A stretch of 64,000 nucleotides of DNA from CAWIUB01 sp963839175 (lineage in GTDB: Bacteria; Actinomycetota; Actinomycetes; Mycobacteriales; Jatrophihabitantaceae). The stretch is taken from NCBI GenBank assembly GCA_963839175.1, contig CAWIUB010000039.1:1-64000 (forward strand). Direction: 5' to 3'. Below the pieces are notes generated by a model that saw only the letters and a program-made list of their open reading frames with translations, was not told the origin of the DNA and made no database searches. Position numbers and translations under genes: made by a program. Of the stretch, positions 1-10,500 are shown piece by piece (position 1 is the first letter of the stretch; the number at the start of each line of letters is the position of its first letter).

Positions 1-530
1 GAATCGACGCGTACCCAGAGTCGGTGCCGAAGCGCCAACGGACGCGGCCTCGCCAGGGTCTCGTCGATCCCGAGCACCGCAGTGGGTTCCGGCTCGCCGC
101 CAGGGGGCCGCGGCCGCCACGACCGCCTTGTGCGCGGTCGGCCAGAACACCCCGAAGCTGTCCGCGACCTCGGCCACCGACCGACAGGCATCCCCGACGG
201 CCGCGGCGATCGCACGCCGCAGCCGCCCCGTCGTGCGCGCGCGGCGGAATCTCCGCGATCGCTTCGGTAAACGACTTCCTCAGCACGCCGGCTCGTGGCA
301 GCGCCACCGCCCGCTGTGCCACACGAACCACCAGGTCCCCTTCCCCATAAGGGATATCGCGCGGTGTCGTGGTCACCTACTGCTTCACCGATGTGGCGAC
401 CACACCGCAGCTCGGGCACCCGGCCGCCGCCGTATCCTCGGCCGTCTCCACGTGCACGACACCGGCCGCCATGCTCATCCTGCTCGACACGCCGCACCCG
501 CACTCCGGACAGTCCGAACAACACCGTCGT
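1..530 (-). pseudogene. Degenerate ISL3-family transposase remnant
   Basis: Reading the minus strand in several frames gives pieces of an ISL3-type transposase: an N-terminal LFGLSGVRV-like start near 525, a zinc-finger piece CPSCGVVATSVKQ ended by an in-frame TAG, then a region with SFTEAIAEIPPRARTTGRLR and AVGDACRSVAEVADSFGV, and finally VLGIDETRRGRVRWRF near the left edge, like the catalytic-domain start of the family. At least two frameshifts and one stop separate the pieces, so no full protein can be made. The element continues left of the window, so its far end and inverted repeats cannot be seen. Family assignment rests on motif recall, not a search. Confidence 0.65.
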
Positions 531-1281
531 AGCGTTACTCAAGCCCGTCGCCTTCGTCTGCTGCGTCGCAGAGCCGACCGATTTTCAACAGGTCACGGGC
601 CCTGGCATCAGGCGCGCCGAGAAGGCCACGAACCAGCCGGTTGCCCAGTCAAGATCGAAGAGCCGGTTTGTCGTCGTGCCGCGACGAACGAGCAGGGCAG
701 GAAGGCGCAAGCGCGACAAGTCCGGTGCCGTCATCGGCCACCAGGCCCTGGATTGTCTGGTCAATTTCACGCACGGGTTGATCACCGCACTTTGAGGCCG
801 CCCAGGGGCACGCGCTGCCGGTATGGCTTGAGCCGGGTTTTCGCCGAGGGCTTGCACGAGCCAAGAGCGCGGCCCTGCCAGCAGGCAAGCGTTCTCCTCG
901 CCTTGCCGGGCGCCGCAAGCAGAGGGTCGTCACAGTCCCTGAGCGTGCCCCGCGCGGGAAGTACGCAGATCTTTGGGCATCGCAATCAGACCGCTGATAG
1001 CGCAGGTCAGGGCGCTGCCGGACACAATCGATCGACGCTCTTGAAGACCGCTACCCGCAGCTTCAGCTATCCCCCGAACTCGGGCGGCGCGGCGAGGCCG
1101 CTCGCGGTAGTCGTTGCGGAGGAGTTCCGACGGCTCCTTCGACGGTATCGGCCTGCAGGGTCTCACCGTCATGGAGGCGGGCGGCGCGCAGGATCCGGAG
1201 GCTGCTGTGACCGCGCGAAACGCCTGCCGGCGGGATGATGAACGAATCTGAAACCGCAGGGAAACGGGCGGTGGTGAGACG
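531..1281. other. No recognisable gene
   Basis: About 750 bases between the transposase remnant and the sulfate-transporter pseudogene. Open frames exist on both strands but look like high-GC shadows with arginine- and proline-rich, low-complexity translations. One frame around 805-1000 reads LPVWLEPGFRRGLARAKSAA and could be an old gene fragment, but I do not recognise it. No promoter or RNA gene was seen. Confidence 0.5.
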
Positions 1282-2372
1282 TTGCTGGAGTCGCGTGGGG
1301 GCCGCCAGCGAGGATGGCTGCGGGCGCTGCCCGCGATGCGGGGGCTGCTGCCCATCGACCGGTCCCAGGTACCCGCGGATGTGCTCGCCGGCATGACGCT
1401 GGCCGCCTTGGGCATCCCCGAGGTTCTCGGGTACGCGAAGATCGCCGGGATGCCGGTGGTCACCGGCCTGTACACGATGCTGCTGCCGATGGCCGTGTTC
1501 GCCGTCCTCGGTTCGTCGCGCCACCTCGTGGTGGCCGCGGATTCCGCTACCGCCGTCATACTCGCCGCCGCGCTTACCGGTCTCGCGGTGGCCGGGTCGC
1601 AGCGATACGTCCGGCTGGCCGGGCTCGCGGCCCTGCTGGCCGGGGCGATGCTGCTGCTTGCCCGGCTGGCCAGGCTAGGGTTCCTGGCGGATTTCCTTTC
1701 CCGCACCGTGCTGGTCGGATTCCTTACTGGCGTCGGTATCCAGGTGGCTGCCGGCCAGCTGCCTGACATGCTCGGGGTAACCGCGGCGGGCAAACAGACC
1801 CCGGCCAGGCTCCTGGACACGGTGCGCGCGCTCCCGCACATAAAAGGGGCAGACGTGGCAGTGTCGGCCGGGGTCATCCTGGTCGTGCTCGCGGCGCGCA
1901 AGATCACCCGCAGGATCCCGGGCCGCTGATCGCGGTGATCATCGCGATCGGCGTGAGCCGGGCCGCGGATCTGGCCAGCCACGGCGTGGCCATAGTCGGC
2001 CCGGTCCCGCGCGGGCTTCCAAGCCTGGGGCTGCCGGCCCTGGGCTGGCAGGACGCCGCCATGCTGCTCGGCGCCACGGCGTCGATGTTCGTGGTCATCC
2101 TGGCACAGAGCGCAGCCACCTCGCGTGCCTACGCCGTGAAGTACGAGGAGCCGTTCAGCGAAGACACCGACCTGGTCGGCTTGGGCGCAGCCAATACCGT
2201 CGCCGCGTTCTCCGGTACGTTCGTCGTCAACGGTAGCCCGACCAAGGCGCAGATGGTCGACAGCGCGGGCGGGCGCAGCCAGCTGGCCCAGCTCACCACC
2301 GCCGCGGTGGTCCTCATTGTCCTTTTGCTGCTCACCGGGCCGCTCGCCTACCTGCCGGATGCCGCGCTGATT
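1282..2372 (+). pseudogene. SulP-type anion transporter, frameshifted and 3'-truncated
   Basis: The first part, from a TTG at 1282, carries the SulP N-terminal signature (ADVLAGMTLAALGIPEVLGY) and several hydrophobic segments. A one-base deletion near 1920 (RRIPGR then stop, where RRIPGPLIAVIIAIG is expected) moves the frame. The next part, from about 1926, continues with the conserved segment FVVNGSPTKAQMVDSAGGRS and ends in a membrane segment at PDAAL. After about 2370 the sequence no longer resembles SulP, so the last transmembrane helices and any STAS domain are missing. Intact family members are proton- or sodium-coupled anion transporters of the inner membrane; this copy is almost certainly inactive. 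Its 3' end runs into the oppositely oriented monooxygenase remnant. Confidence 0.8.
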
Positions 2373-2417
2373 GACGTCGATGGTCACTGCGGCCCGACCT
2401 TCCCGTCGGACGTCAGG

Positions 2418-3286
2418 CTACGAGGCACGCGGCCTGTTGTCAGCAGGGATACCTGGCCCAATCCGGCGATCCGGCAGCGTCTGCAGGTAGTCCACCTCGT
2501 CGCTCATCGCGGAGCTCACCCGGCGGAGCAGCGTCTGCACCCCGTCCACGTCCCAGTCGTACCGCGCAACGCCCTCCGTGGCCGCGAAGAACTCGCTGGA
2601 CAACCGCTCTCGCGTCGCTTGGTACCGCGCCAAGGCGACTGCCTCGGGCAGCCCGCCGGCCTGCGACTTGAGGATCTCGCCGGCGAGCAGTTCGGCGTCA
2701 CGCATCGCGTCGGTCGTGCCGTGGGTCGTGATCGGGTCTTTGAAGTAGCCGGCATCGCCGACCAGCGCCCATCCCGGCCCCCAGGACCGGTGGACGTGAC
2801 CGGGCACACCGCCCCAGCCGCGCACCCGACCTGCTGGCGTTGCAACGCCCACCCGGTCGAACAGCGCGGGAGCTGCTCGGGTGAGGAGCGTGGAGAACGC
2901 GTGCTCGGTGCCCGCCCGGCGCAGGGCGCCCATCCGCTGCCGGGTTGTGCTGACGAACACGCAGGTGTCCCCGTCGTTGGTGGGGATCAAGCCGGCGGCG
3001 GCACCGTCGCCGTACGCCCATTCGTACCCGTCGGCCAACAGGCCGCTGACGTAGCGGTAGAGCACCGCCGAGGACGACCTGCCCTGCCTGACAACGGGGC
3101 GCCCGGACCAGCCCGGCCACGGTCGAGCGGACGCCGTCCGCGCCGACCGTCACCGACGCGGGGAGTTCGACCGCGCGTCCGCCGCGGCCCACCGCGTGAA
3201 CGCCGCGCATCCGGCCCCCCTCGTCACGCCGTAGTGGACGCGCCGGCGACGCGGCCGCCCACGACCACGACGTGGTAGCCGTTCAT
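2418..3286 (-). pseudogene. FAD-dependent monooxygenase, internally deleted and frameshifted
   Basis: The ATG at 3286 starts MNGYHVVVVGGRVAGAST, an FAD-binding GxGxxG-like N-terminus, but stops within about 20 codons. Further along, another frame gives SVTVGADGVRSTVAGLVR, the DG motif of aromatic-ring hydroxylase-type flavoproteins. After a second frameshift near 3100 the C-terminal half (2418-3065) reads through to the end with the second FAD motif GPGWALVGDAGYFKDPITTHG. The central piece of about 100 residues normally lying between the two N-terminal motifs is gone. The start overlaps the stop of the upstream flavoprotein as ATGA (3283-3286), so the two were once translationally coupled. 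The substrate is unknown. Confidence 0.75.
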
Positions 3287-4566
3287 GCCGCCGGCTGCTG
3301 GTTCGCCGTCTCACCGGCAACACGGCCGATCAGGTGACCCACGACCGCCTCGGCGTCGTGCCGGGCACCGTCGATGAACCCCGAGTCTCGGCGGTGCTGG
3401 AACCGTTGGCCGACCACGTACACCCCAGGCGCGGCCGTGACGCCGCGGTACTGCTCGATGCTTCCGTCCGGCGCAGTCACCGGCAGCCGAAGCCAGGGGT
3501 GGTGCGGTCGGTGGCCGGTGGCGAGCAGGACGGTGCCGATCCGCTCGGCGCGCAGGTCCAGCCATGCGGGAGCGGAAGGAACATCGACAGCGCGAGGTCG
3601 CACCGAAGGCCACACCTCGCCGCCGAGTCCGGCCCGCTCGACATGATCGTCGACGGTGTCGAGGAAGCGGTGCATCCGCCGATCGGCGGCCGCGACCCTG
3701 TCCGGGAGGTCGTCGCGGAATCTAGCCCTGCCGGCGGTGACCCGCTCGAGCCGCCCGGCGAGCCGGACGCCGCCCGCCTGCAGCCCGGCCAGGTCCAGGT
3801 TCTGGGTGAGCAGCTCGGGGTCGTTGCGGCCGACCAGCTGCAGGGATGTCTCCCGACGTGCTGCCGAGGCGTCCGGTACGTCGTCGATCGTGCGGGCCAG
3901 CCGGCCGGTGCTCTCCAGCCAGCAGAAGATGTCCAGTCCGCGGTAACGGCGTGGCATCCTGGTGTGCCGCCCGACGGCGAGGGCGACCGGACGGCCCGCA
4001 CGGGCGAGTTCGTCGGCTATCTGCACGCCCGACGACGACGCGCCGACGACCAGGACGCCCCCGGCCGCCAGCTGTGCCGGGTTGCGGTACTGCGCGGCGG
4101 TGACCACCTCCACCGGCCCGAGGTCGCCGGTCTGTACAGCGGAAGGCAGCTGCGGGGTGCCGTGCGGGCCGGTCGCGACTACGACGTGGCGGGTGCGCCA
4201 GGTCCCCCGGTCCGTGACGACCAGGTACGGATGACCGCACGCCCGCGGCGCGAAGGATGTCTCCTCGACGTTCGCCGACTCGACGACCGGAGCGTCGAAC
4301 GACATGGCGTAGCGGTCGAGAAGGCTCACGAAGTCGCCGGCACTCGAGTACCCCTCGGGGGCGGGCGGGCGGAACTGCAGGCCAGGAAGCCTGGTCATCC
4401 AATTGGGGGTCAGCAGGTGCAGGGAGTCCCACCGTTCGGCGCGCCAGCGCTCACCGACCCGGCCGCGTTCCAGCACGACGTGCTCGTGTCTGGCGGCGGA
4501 CAGCAGCCTGCTCACGGCCAGGCCGGCGTGACCGGCGCCGACCACGACGGTGTCTATGTGGGTCAT
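3283..4566 (-). CDS. Flavin-containing monooxygenase-like NAD(P)/FAD oxidoreductase
   Basis: This is an intact 427-residue protein of the CzcO/FMO type. The N-terminal FAD-binding motif is VVVGAGHAG (GAGHAG at residues 10-15) and a second Rossmann motif for NADPH, VLVVGASSSG, lies around residue 174. The C-terminal VLLATGHRPHHPWL and GVYVVGQRFQHRRDSGFI are typical of these flavoproteins. Such enzymes use NADPH and oxygen to oxygenate small molecules or hydroxylate amines; no substrate can be read from the sequence. It overlaps a decayed FAD monooxygenase downstream (ATGA), which suggests they once acted together. Everything around it is broken, so this may be a recent survivor of a decaying operon. 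Confidence 0.75.
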   Translation of the reverse strand: MTHIDTVVVGAGHAGLAVSRLLSAARHEHVVLERGRVGERWRAERWDSLHLLTPNWMTRLPGLQFRPPAPEGYSSAGDFVSLLDRYAMSFDAPVVESANVEETSFAPRACGHPYLVVTDRGTWRTRHVVVATGPHGTPQLPSAVQTGDLGPVEVVTAAQYRNPAQLAAGGVLVVGASSSGVQIADELARAGRPVALAVGRHTRMPRRYRGLDIFCWLESTGRLARTIDDVPDASAARRETSLQLVGRNDPELLTQNLDLAGLQAGGVRLAGRLERVTAGRARFRDDLPDRVAAADRRMHRFLDTVDDHVERAGLGGEVWPSVRPRAVDVPSAPAWLDLRAERIGTVLLATGHRPHHPWLRLPVTAPDGSIEQYRGVTAAPGVYVVGQRFQHRRDSGFIDGARHDAEAVVGHLIGRVAGETANQQPAA

Positions 4567-4634
4567 GGCGCTCTCTCTCGGTTCTCAGTGGTGTCCAGGC
4601 CCAGCCGGTCCCTGGGACGAGTGGTGGACCGGGA

Positions 4635-4720
4635 TCAGCCGGTGACCACGTCGATGACGACGGGCATCGGTTTGGTGAGCGCGTCGTCCACGGCCGAACG
4701 CTTGCGGGACTGCTCGACGA
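4635..4720 (-). pseudogene. Possible C-terminal scrap of a thiamine-pyrophosphate enzyme
   Basis: The last residues of a minus-strand frame read SAVDDALTKPMPVVIDVVTG and stop at 4635. This resembles the extreme C-terminus of acetolactate-synthase-like TPP enzymes (alternating hydrophobic PVVIDV). Nothing upstream in any frame continues the similarity. The match is short, so chance is a real alternative. Confidence 0.25.
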
Positions 4721-4879
4721 GCCACAACAACCCGACCGAGCAAGCTGCCCGACTACACAACGACGAGCGACGGGCCACGGCGACCGCGCGTCCGGAGCGG
4801 CTAAAGGCTAGGCAGCAACGGGCCAACAGCGCCACGTTAGCACACGGTGAAATCGACACCCATTCCGGGATCGCCGACG

Positions 4880-4986
4880 CTGGCTGGCGCTGGGGGTAAT
4901 TGTCGCGGCGCAGTTCATGGTCGTCCTTGACGTGGCGATCGTGAACGTGGCGCTGCCGTCGATCAAGGACGATCTCGGCTTTTCGC
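4880..4986 (+). pseudogene. N-terminal scrap of an MFS drug transporter
   Basis: The translation GVIVAAQFMVVLDVAIVNVA followed by LPSIKDDLGFS is the first transmembrane helix and loop of DHA2-type (EmrB/QacA) major facilitator transporters. The similarity stops abruptly at the start of the methyltransferase fragment at 4987. With one of about fourteen helices left it is non-functional. Confidence 0.65.
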
Positions 4987-5370
4987 ATGACCACAATCGA
5001 CACGAAGGCCGGCCGACGAGGCGAGACTCAAGGCGTTCGTCGGGCAGGCGGTCGTCGACATGGGCGCGGCTACTCGGGGCTGCTGTTGCATCTGTACAAG
5101 GCGATGGCAGGCGCCGGCCCGATCACCTCGTCAACGCTGGCGGCACGGACCGGCACGACGGAGCGAAACCCGAACCCGGTCGGGCGAACCTTCTATTGCT
5201 TCTCCACCGTCGTTTGTACGCCTGCGTCGCTGGCGCAAGAGGTCGGCCTGGGGCTCGGCGCACAGGCCGGTGAATCCCGACTGGCCGACGTGCTGCGCGA
5301 GGCCGGGTTCTCGCACGTGCGCCGGGCGACCGAGACTCCGTTCAACCTCGTCCTGAAGGCCAGACCATAG
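4987..5370 (+). pseudogene. SAM-dependent methyltransferase, frameshifted with internal deletion
   Basis: The beginning MTTIDTKA, the frameshifted pieces ARLKAFVGQAVVDMGAA and YSGLLLHLYKAMAGAGPI, and TSSTLAARTGTTERN match the winged-helix N-terminus of a class I methyltransferase. After TTERN the sequence jumps directly to CTPASLAQEVGLGLGAQAGE and the C-terminal end GFSHVRRATETPFNLVLKAR. About 200 residues containing the SAM-binding fold are therefore missing. The 3' end overlaps the convergent regulator fragment by about 30 bases. Confidence 0.7.
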
Positions 5371-6333
5371 GCGTCGCACCCATCGCGGCCAGCGCGGACT
5401 CACCCCGCACGCGTTCCGCCCCGCCGATGAGAACCAGCGTTCGGGCCCACTGGTAGCGGCACCCGGCGGCCTGCAGGGCGGCAGCCGCCGGGACCAGCCC
5501 GTCGCGGTCGCCGGCCAGGGCCGCTGCCCGGTCCACGATGGCGGCGGCGATCGGATTGTCCAGCGTCACTCGCCGTGCGCAGAGGATGCGGGCGACGGCG
5601 TCCTCATGACCGGTGAGCACCGCCGCCTCGGCCCACAGCGCGGCGTACCACGGTCGCCACATCCCATTGTGCCAAGACCGGAACTGCTCGGGCGGTGTGT
5701 GCAGGTGCTGCATCGCCCGCTCCGGCAGGCCCCGGAGCAGCAGCAGCATGTCGTCGAAGAACTCGCCGAAGTGGATCTCTGACACTGGCCGTCCTGGCGT
5801 CGCCAGGGCGTCGACGATGTCCAGCCAGGTAGCCCGGGCGGCGTCGTCCCCGCGTAGCCCGTGGACGGTCGCCGCCGCGTAGGCGGCGCGGCTGAGGTCG
5901 CCGGTGCGTGGCCGTCCCGCCCGCTCCCATCCCTCACGGAACCGCTCGCTCAGGGCGACCGCCTCGTCCCAGTCGCCTGCAAGCGCGGCCACGACGATCA
6001 GCCGTGCAGTGGCCAGGTGACCCTCCTCACGGTAGAAGGGCAGGTCCCGGACCCGCTCGGCAAGGTCTCTCGCGGCAGGCAGGTCGCCCGCAGCTACCGC
6101 GCACTCGGTGGCCATGATGAACGCATCGGCGAGCTCCAGCCCGGACACGGCCGTCACTCGCATCGGGGCCAGCAGCTCGGTGCGCCGCAATGCGCTGGCC
6201 ACCGCGGCTCGGACCTCGCCGCGTGCCAGCTGGACGGCGGTGAGCTGGTCCAGCGCGGCGCTCTCGGTCAGCGGATCGCCGGCTCGGTGGGCTAGCGTGA
6301 TCGCGCGCTCGGTGAGCTCGGCGGTGACCGGCT
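5342..6333 (-). pseudogene. C-terminal part of a large LuxR/AAA-type regulator
   Basis: The frame is open from a TAG near 6333 down to 5342. It encodes alpha-helical, alanine-rich tetratricopeptide-like sequence (AELTERAITLAHRAGDPLTE, LAERVRDLPFYREEG, YQWARTLVLIGG and ESALAAMGATPM). This is the TPR region of large actinobacterial regulators that carry an N-terminal cyclase or AAA ATPase domain and often end in a LuxR helix-turn-helix. Both the ATPase part and a recognisable HTH are absent. The only in-frame start of note, GTG at 6202, lies inside the repeat region with no ribosome binding site. I read it as a truncated remnant, not a complete 286-residue protein. Confidence 0.6.
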
Positions 6334-7470
6334 AGGCGCCGAGGTTGGCATCGGAACCGTTGCGGTCGTTGTCAGCGTCGGACCAGCCACGCATTGGCTC
6401 CGCGCACGCCCGCGCTCGCGTCCATTGAACGCGCGATCGGCGGCATAGCGGATGTTCAGGCGGCCTCGACGGTGAACACAGACGTGACTCCGCGAGCTAC
6501 AGCTCGCTCCGGATAACAGAGCTCAAACTTCTGCACCGTGCCCAGTACAGCTCCGCCAAGTCGTCCCAAAAAAGCAGCTGCGCACCGACGACCTCCGCAC
6601 CTGGAGTTAGCGGCTCCCCCGAAGTGGTCGAGATCAAAACGCCCAGCAAAATCGTCCGATCTCTGGTCCGGCATCAACACGCAGCAGAAGGATTGACTGG
6701 GCGTGTCCATGGCGGACTTACTGTAAGCCCAGCGTCCTCACTGGCTAGCAGCACGAAGTCCGTCACGGCGCCGATCATGCGATCAGTCATCTGCAACATC
6801 AGCTGTCACGCACGCACATCGGCATTCGGGTCGATTATTCCGGTGACAGATTTCCTGATCTGTGTGCATAGAGCGCGCTCTCGACGGCTTGTGCGGCCGG
6901 TCATATCGGCGGATCTTGCGCAGGGTGACGTGCGCGGCGTTGACGCGGATCGGCCCCTAGACGCGGGTGACGCGGAGCAGGATTCCGTGCCCGGGCGGCT
7001 CGTCAACTCGTGCCTAGTCCACGGCGTCTGGCGCTCGGCGGCCGAGGTTGTTCGACTCACGTCCGACATGCGTCGGGCCGGGCCACGTAGCGGTGAGCGC
7101 ATAATCGCGACTGCGGCCCGCGTCATCTTGCGCTTTGCCTCGCGGCGAATTGCGATCTTTCTAGCGCGACGCCGATGGAATTGCTGTTCAGGTGACGACC
7201 GTCAGGTGGTCAAGAAATCGGCTTCAGCAGTTGGTCCGAACGCGCAATTTGGATCGCGTCGATGCACCTCGTCGACCGCGTCGAGCGGACGTCACGTCAC
7301 CGGCTTCGCACTGGTGTCTCGTCTCCACCAGCCATGTCTCGCTTTGTGCGACTCCACGCCGCCATTTCCTGGATCCTCAATAGCCCTTCCAATGACACCG
7401 AATATCGATTACCAACGGCAACCATGGCTAACTAACAATTCCCAAGTCTTTACCGAATTGCGGTACGTAT
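6334..7470. other. Gene-poor, lower-GC stretch before the relaxase
   Basis: About 1.1 kb with visibly lower GC than its surroundings, especially the AT-rich last 150 bases. Open frames here (an 84-codon and a 106-codon frame on the minus strand, a long plus-strand frame ending at 7499) have unstructured, serine/arginine-rich translations that I do not recognise. The composition and the position directly upstream of a relaxase would suit a regulatory or transfer-origin region, but no direct evidence was seen. Confidence 0.45.
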
Positions 7471-7504
7471 GCTACCAATTTGGTAGCCAAAGCCCCTAGC
7501 GGGG
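7471..7504. promoter_or_regulatory. Two palindromes directly upstream of the relaxase gene
   Basis: GCTACCAATTTGGTAGC at 7471-7487 is a palindrome with 8-base arms around one central base, as in a dimeric repressor operator. Six bases later CCCCTAGCGGGG (7493-7504) forms a second short hairpin. Either could be an operator for the relaxase gene or part of the transfer origin, since MobF elements often keep oriT beside the relaxase. Which it is cannot be decided from sequence. Confidence 0.45.
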
Positions 7505-7549
7505 GTGACCAGGAATCGCATTGTCGGACGTTATTGGGTGTTGTTGGTA

Positions 7550-10500
7550 ATGCATGGTGGGGTGAAGGTTTACCGCGGTGCACCTTCTGCTGCCCGCAAC
7601 TACTTGGAGGCCGACCGGTCACGTGCGGACGACTACTACCTGGCCGAGGGGACCGGGATAGCCCGCCGGTTCACCGCCGGCCCGGACGCACCCATGGTCG
7701 AGCTCGCAGCGCTGAGCGGTGACGGGTATGAGGGGTGGGTCGCCGGGCTCGACCCGGAGACCGGTGAACCGCGAGGCCGCTTGCGCACTGATGGCCAGGC
7801 GGTGCGGTTCGTCGAGGTGACCATCAATGGACCGAAGTCGTGGTCGCTCGCAGCGGAGCTACACGCCGATGTCGCGGTCGCGTACGAGGCGGCGCAGGAC
7901 CGTGCCGCGGCGCAGGTGATCGGCTGGCTCGCCCGGCACGCGACGACCCGGATCGGGCCGCGCGGCGCTCAGGTCGCTGTCCCGGTTGAGCGGCTCGAGG
8001 CGGTGACGGTGCGGCACTACACCTCCCGCTCAGGCGACCCGCACCGGCATCTGCACCTTCAGGTCAGCGCCCGCGTGTTCGCCGCCGGCAAGTGGCGCGG
8101 GTTGGAGTCAGTGGCGTTCCGCGATTCCATCGGCGCGATCAACGGCATCGGGCATGCCGCGGTGGCGTGCGATCCGGACTTCCGCGCCGCACTGGCCGCG
8201 CACGGCTACAGCCTCACCCCGGACGGTGAGGTCGAGCAGCTCGCGCCGTTCGTCGGCGCGTTCTCCAAGCGCACGGCACAGATAGCGACGCTGCTCGACC
8301 GCTACGAAGCCGGATGGCGTGCCGACCACCCGGGCGTTGAGCCGGGGCCGAAGCTGCGGCGGGCGTGGGACGCGCGGGCGTGGGCCGAAGACCGGCCCGA
8401 CAAAGTCATCCCGCGCTCGGGTGAGGAGTTGCGGCAGCGGTGGCTCGGCGAGTTGGCCGAGCTCGGTTACCGCGACCGCGACAAGGCGGTCCAGCTCGCG
8501 CTGCCACTGACCGGGCAGCTCGACCGAGACGCCGCCGCGGCCGAGGTGCTCACCCGGTTGGGTGCGGGCCGGTCGGCGTGGAATGCAGCGGACGTGCACG
8601 GCCAGGTCGAGCAGCTGCTCGCCCGCACCGGGATCGTCACCGACCCCGCAGTCCGTGGCGAGCTCGCCGAGGACCTCACCACCCGCGCAGTTGAGCTGTG
8701 CGTGTCGCTGCGCGAGCAGCCGAGCCCGGAGCATGTGCGGGCGCTTACCTCTCGGCACGTGCTCGACGTGGAAGCAGACCTCGTCGCCCGGCTGGCGGCG
8801 CGCGGCGCCGCTGCTGTGGCCCCAGTCGAGCCAGCGTCTGTCAATGGTTTGGACGCGGGGCAGCGGGCCGCGGTCACCGCGCTGGCCGGCGACGCCCGAC
8901 TCGTCGTGGTGGAGGGTGCGGCCGGTGCCGGCAAGACCACGACCCTCGCCGCGGCCCGCGAAGCCCTCGCCGCACGAGGAGGACACCGCCTGTTGGTGGT
9001 CACGCCGACGCTGAAGGCCGCCCAAGCCGCGACCGCCGAGGTCGGCACGCGCGCCGGGTCCGCGGCCTGGCTGGCGTGGCAGCACGGCTGGCGGTGGGAC
9101 CAGACCGGCGCCTGGACCTGCACACCAACCGTGCCGACACGGGAGGCCGTGCTGCGACGGGGTGACCTGCTGCTCGTCGACGAGGCCGGCATGCTCGACC
9201 AGGACACTGCCCGCGCCCTGGTCACCATCGCCGATGAGGCCGGCGCGCGGGTCGCTGTGGTCGGTGACCGGCACCAGCTGCCTGCGGTGGGCCGCGGCGG
9301 CGTGCTCGACCTCGCCCACCGGTGGGCCCACCCAGACGCCAGCATCGACCTGGACACCGTCCACAGGTTCGTGCACACCGTGGACAGTCGAACTGTGCCC
9401 GACACCGAGTACGCGCAGCTCAGCCTCGCCATGCGCGCCGGCGAGAATCCGGCCGCGGTGTTCGACGCACTGCACGCCCGCGGCCAGATCGCCGTGCACG
9501 CCGGCGAGGTGGAGCGGCGTGATGCGCTTGCCGCTCGCCTCGCGGCAACGCAACCCGACGGCGTCACCACGTCGATGGTGGTGGACACCCGCGAGCACGC
9601 CGCCATGCTCAACGCCGTGATCCGCAACCGGCTCGTCGCCGCTGGCGCCGTCAACAACCACCGTGTCGCCGTCGCGACCGAGGGGCAACGCATCGGTGCC
9701 GGCGACCTGATCGTGACCCGCCGCAACGACGCCACCCTCGGCGTGGCCAACCGCGAAGCGTGGACGGTGACCCGGGTGCACCGCGACGGTCGACTCACCG
9801 TCACTGACACCGAGCACGGCACGCGCGAGTTGACTGCCGACTACGTCCGCAAGCACGTCGAACTCGGCTACGCCACCACCGGCTACGGCGCCCAAGGCAA
9901 CACCACCACCGAAGCGCACCTCGTGTTGACGGACACCACCACCGCGGCGGCGGCCTACGTGGCGATGACCCGCGGCCACGAAGGCAACACCGCCCACCTC
10001 ATCGTCGACGACGTCGACGACGCGCGCGAGCAGTGGATAACAGCGTTCAGCCGCGACCGGGCCGACCTCGGCCCCAGCCACGCACGAGACGTGGCGGCCC
10101 GTGCCGCGTCCGGCTACACCCCAGCGCCGCAGCCTGCTGACCCGGGCCGGCTTGCCGACGTGCTGCATGAGCTGCCTGACGCGTGGAGCGCACGGCTCAC
10201 CGCGCACTGGCAGCTGCAGCGCCTGCAGGAACGGCTCGAACGGGTCCAAGGGCAGGCCGCCTGGGAGGCGCACTGCCAGCAGACCCTGACCCCGCTCGAG
10301 GCCGAACGCGACGCTACGCGGGTCGCCGCCCAGCGGGCCGAGCAGGCCGCCGCCGGCCGTGCCGCCGACCTCACCGCCCGCGCCGAACAGCACGCCGCCC
10401 GCCTGCGGCAGTCCTGGGACGCAGACCTGGCCGGCGCGGACCAGGCCGCACGCACCCTGGCCGCCGGGCCCAGCCGGCTCGGCGTGCACCGCGGCAGGGT

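Noticed and set aside
930..2387. A 485-codon open frame on the minus strand opposite SulP
   Set aside because: Translation is Arg/Pro/Ala-rich with no motif; it mirrors the SulP reading frames and is a high-GC antisense artefact.
4635..5003. A 122-codon minus-strand protein
   Set aside because: Only its last 20 residues resemble a real protein (TPP enzyme); the rest is antisense to the MFS scrap, so a full gene was not called.
6624..7499. A 291-codon plus-strand frame before the relaxase
   Set aside because: Ser/Arg-rich, no motif, no ribosome binding site, and it ends in the palindromic region.
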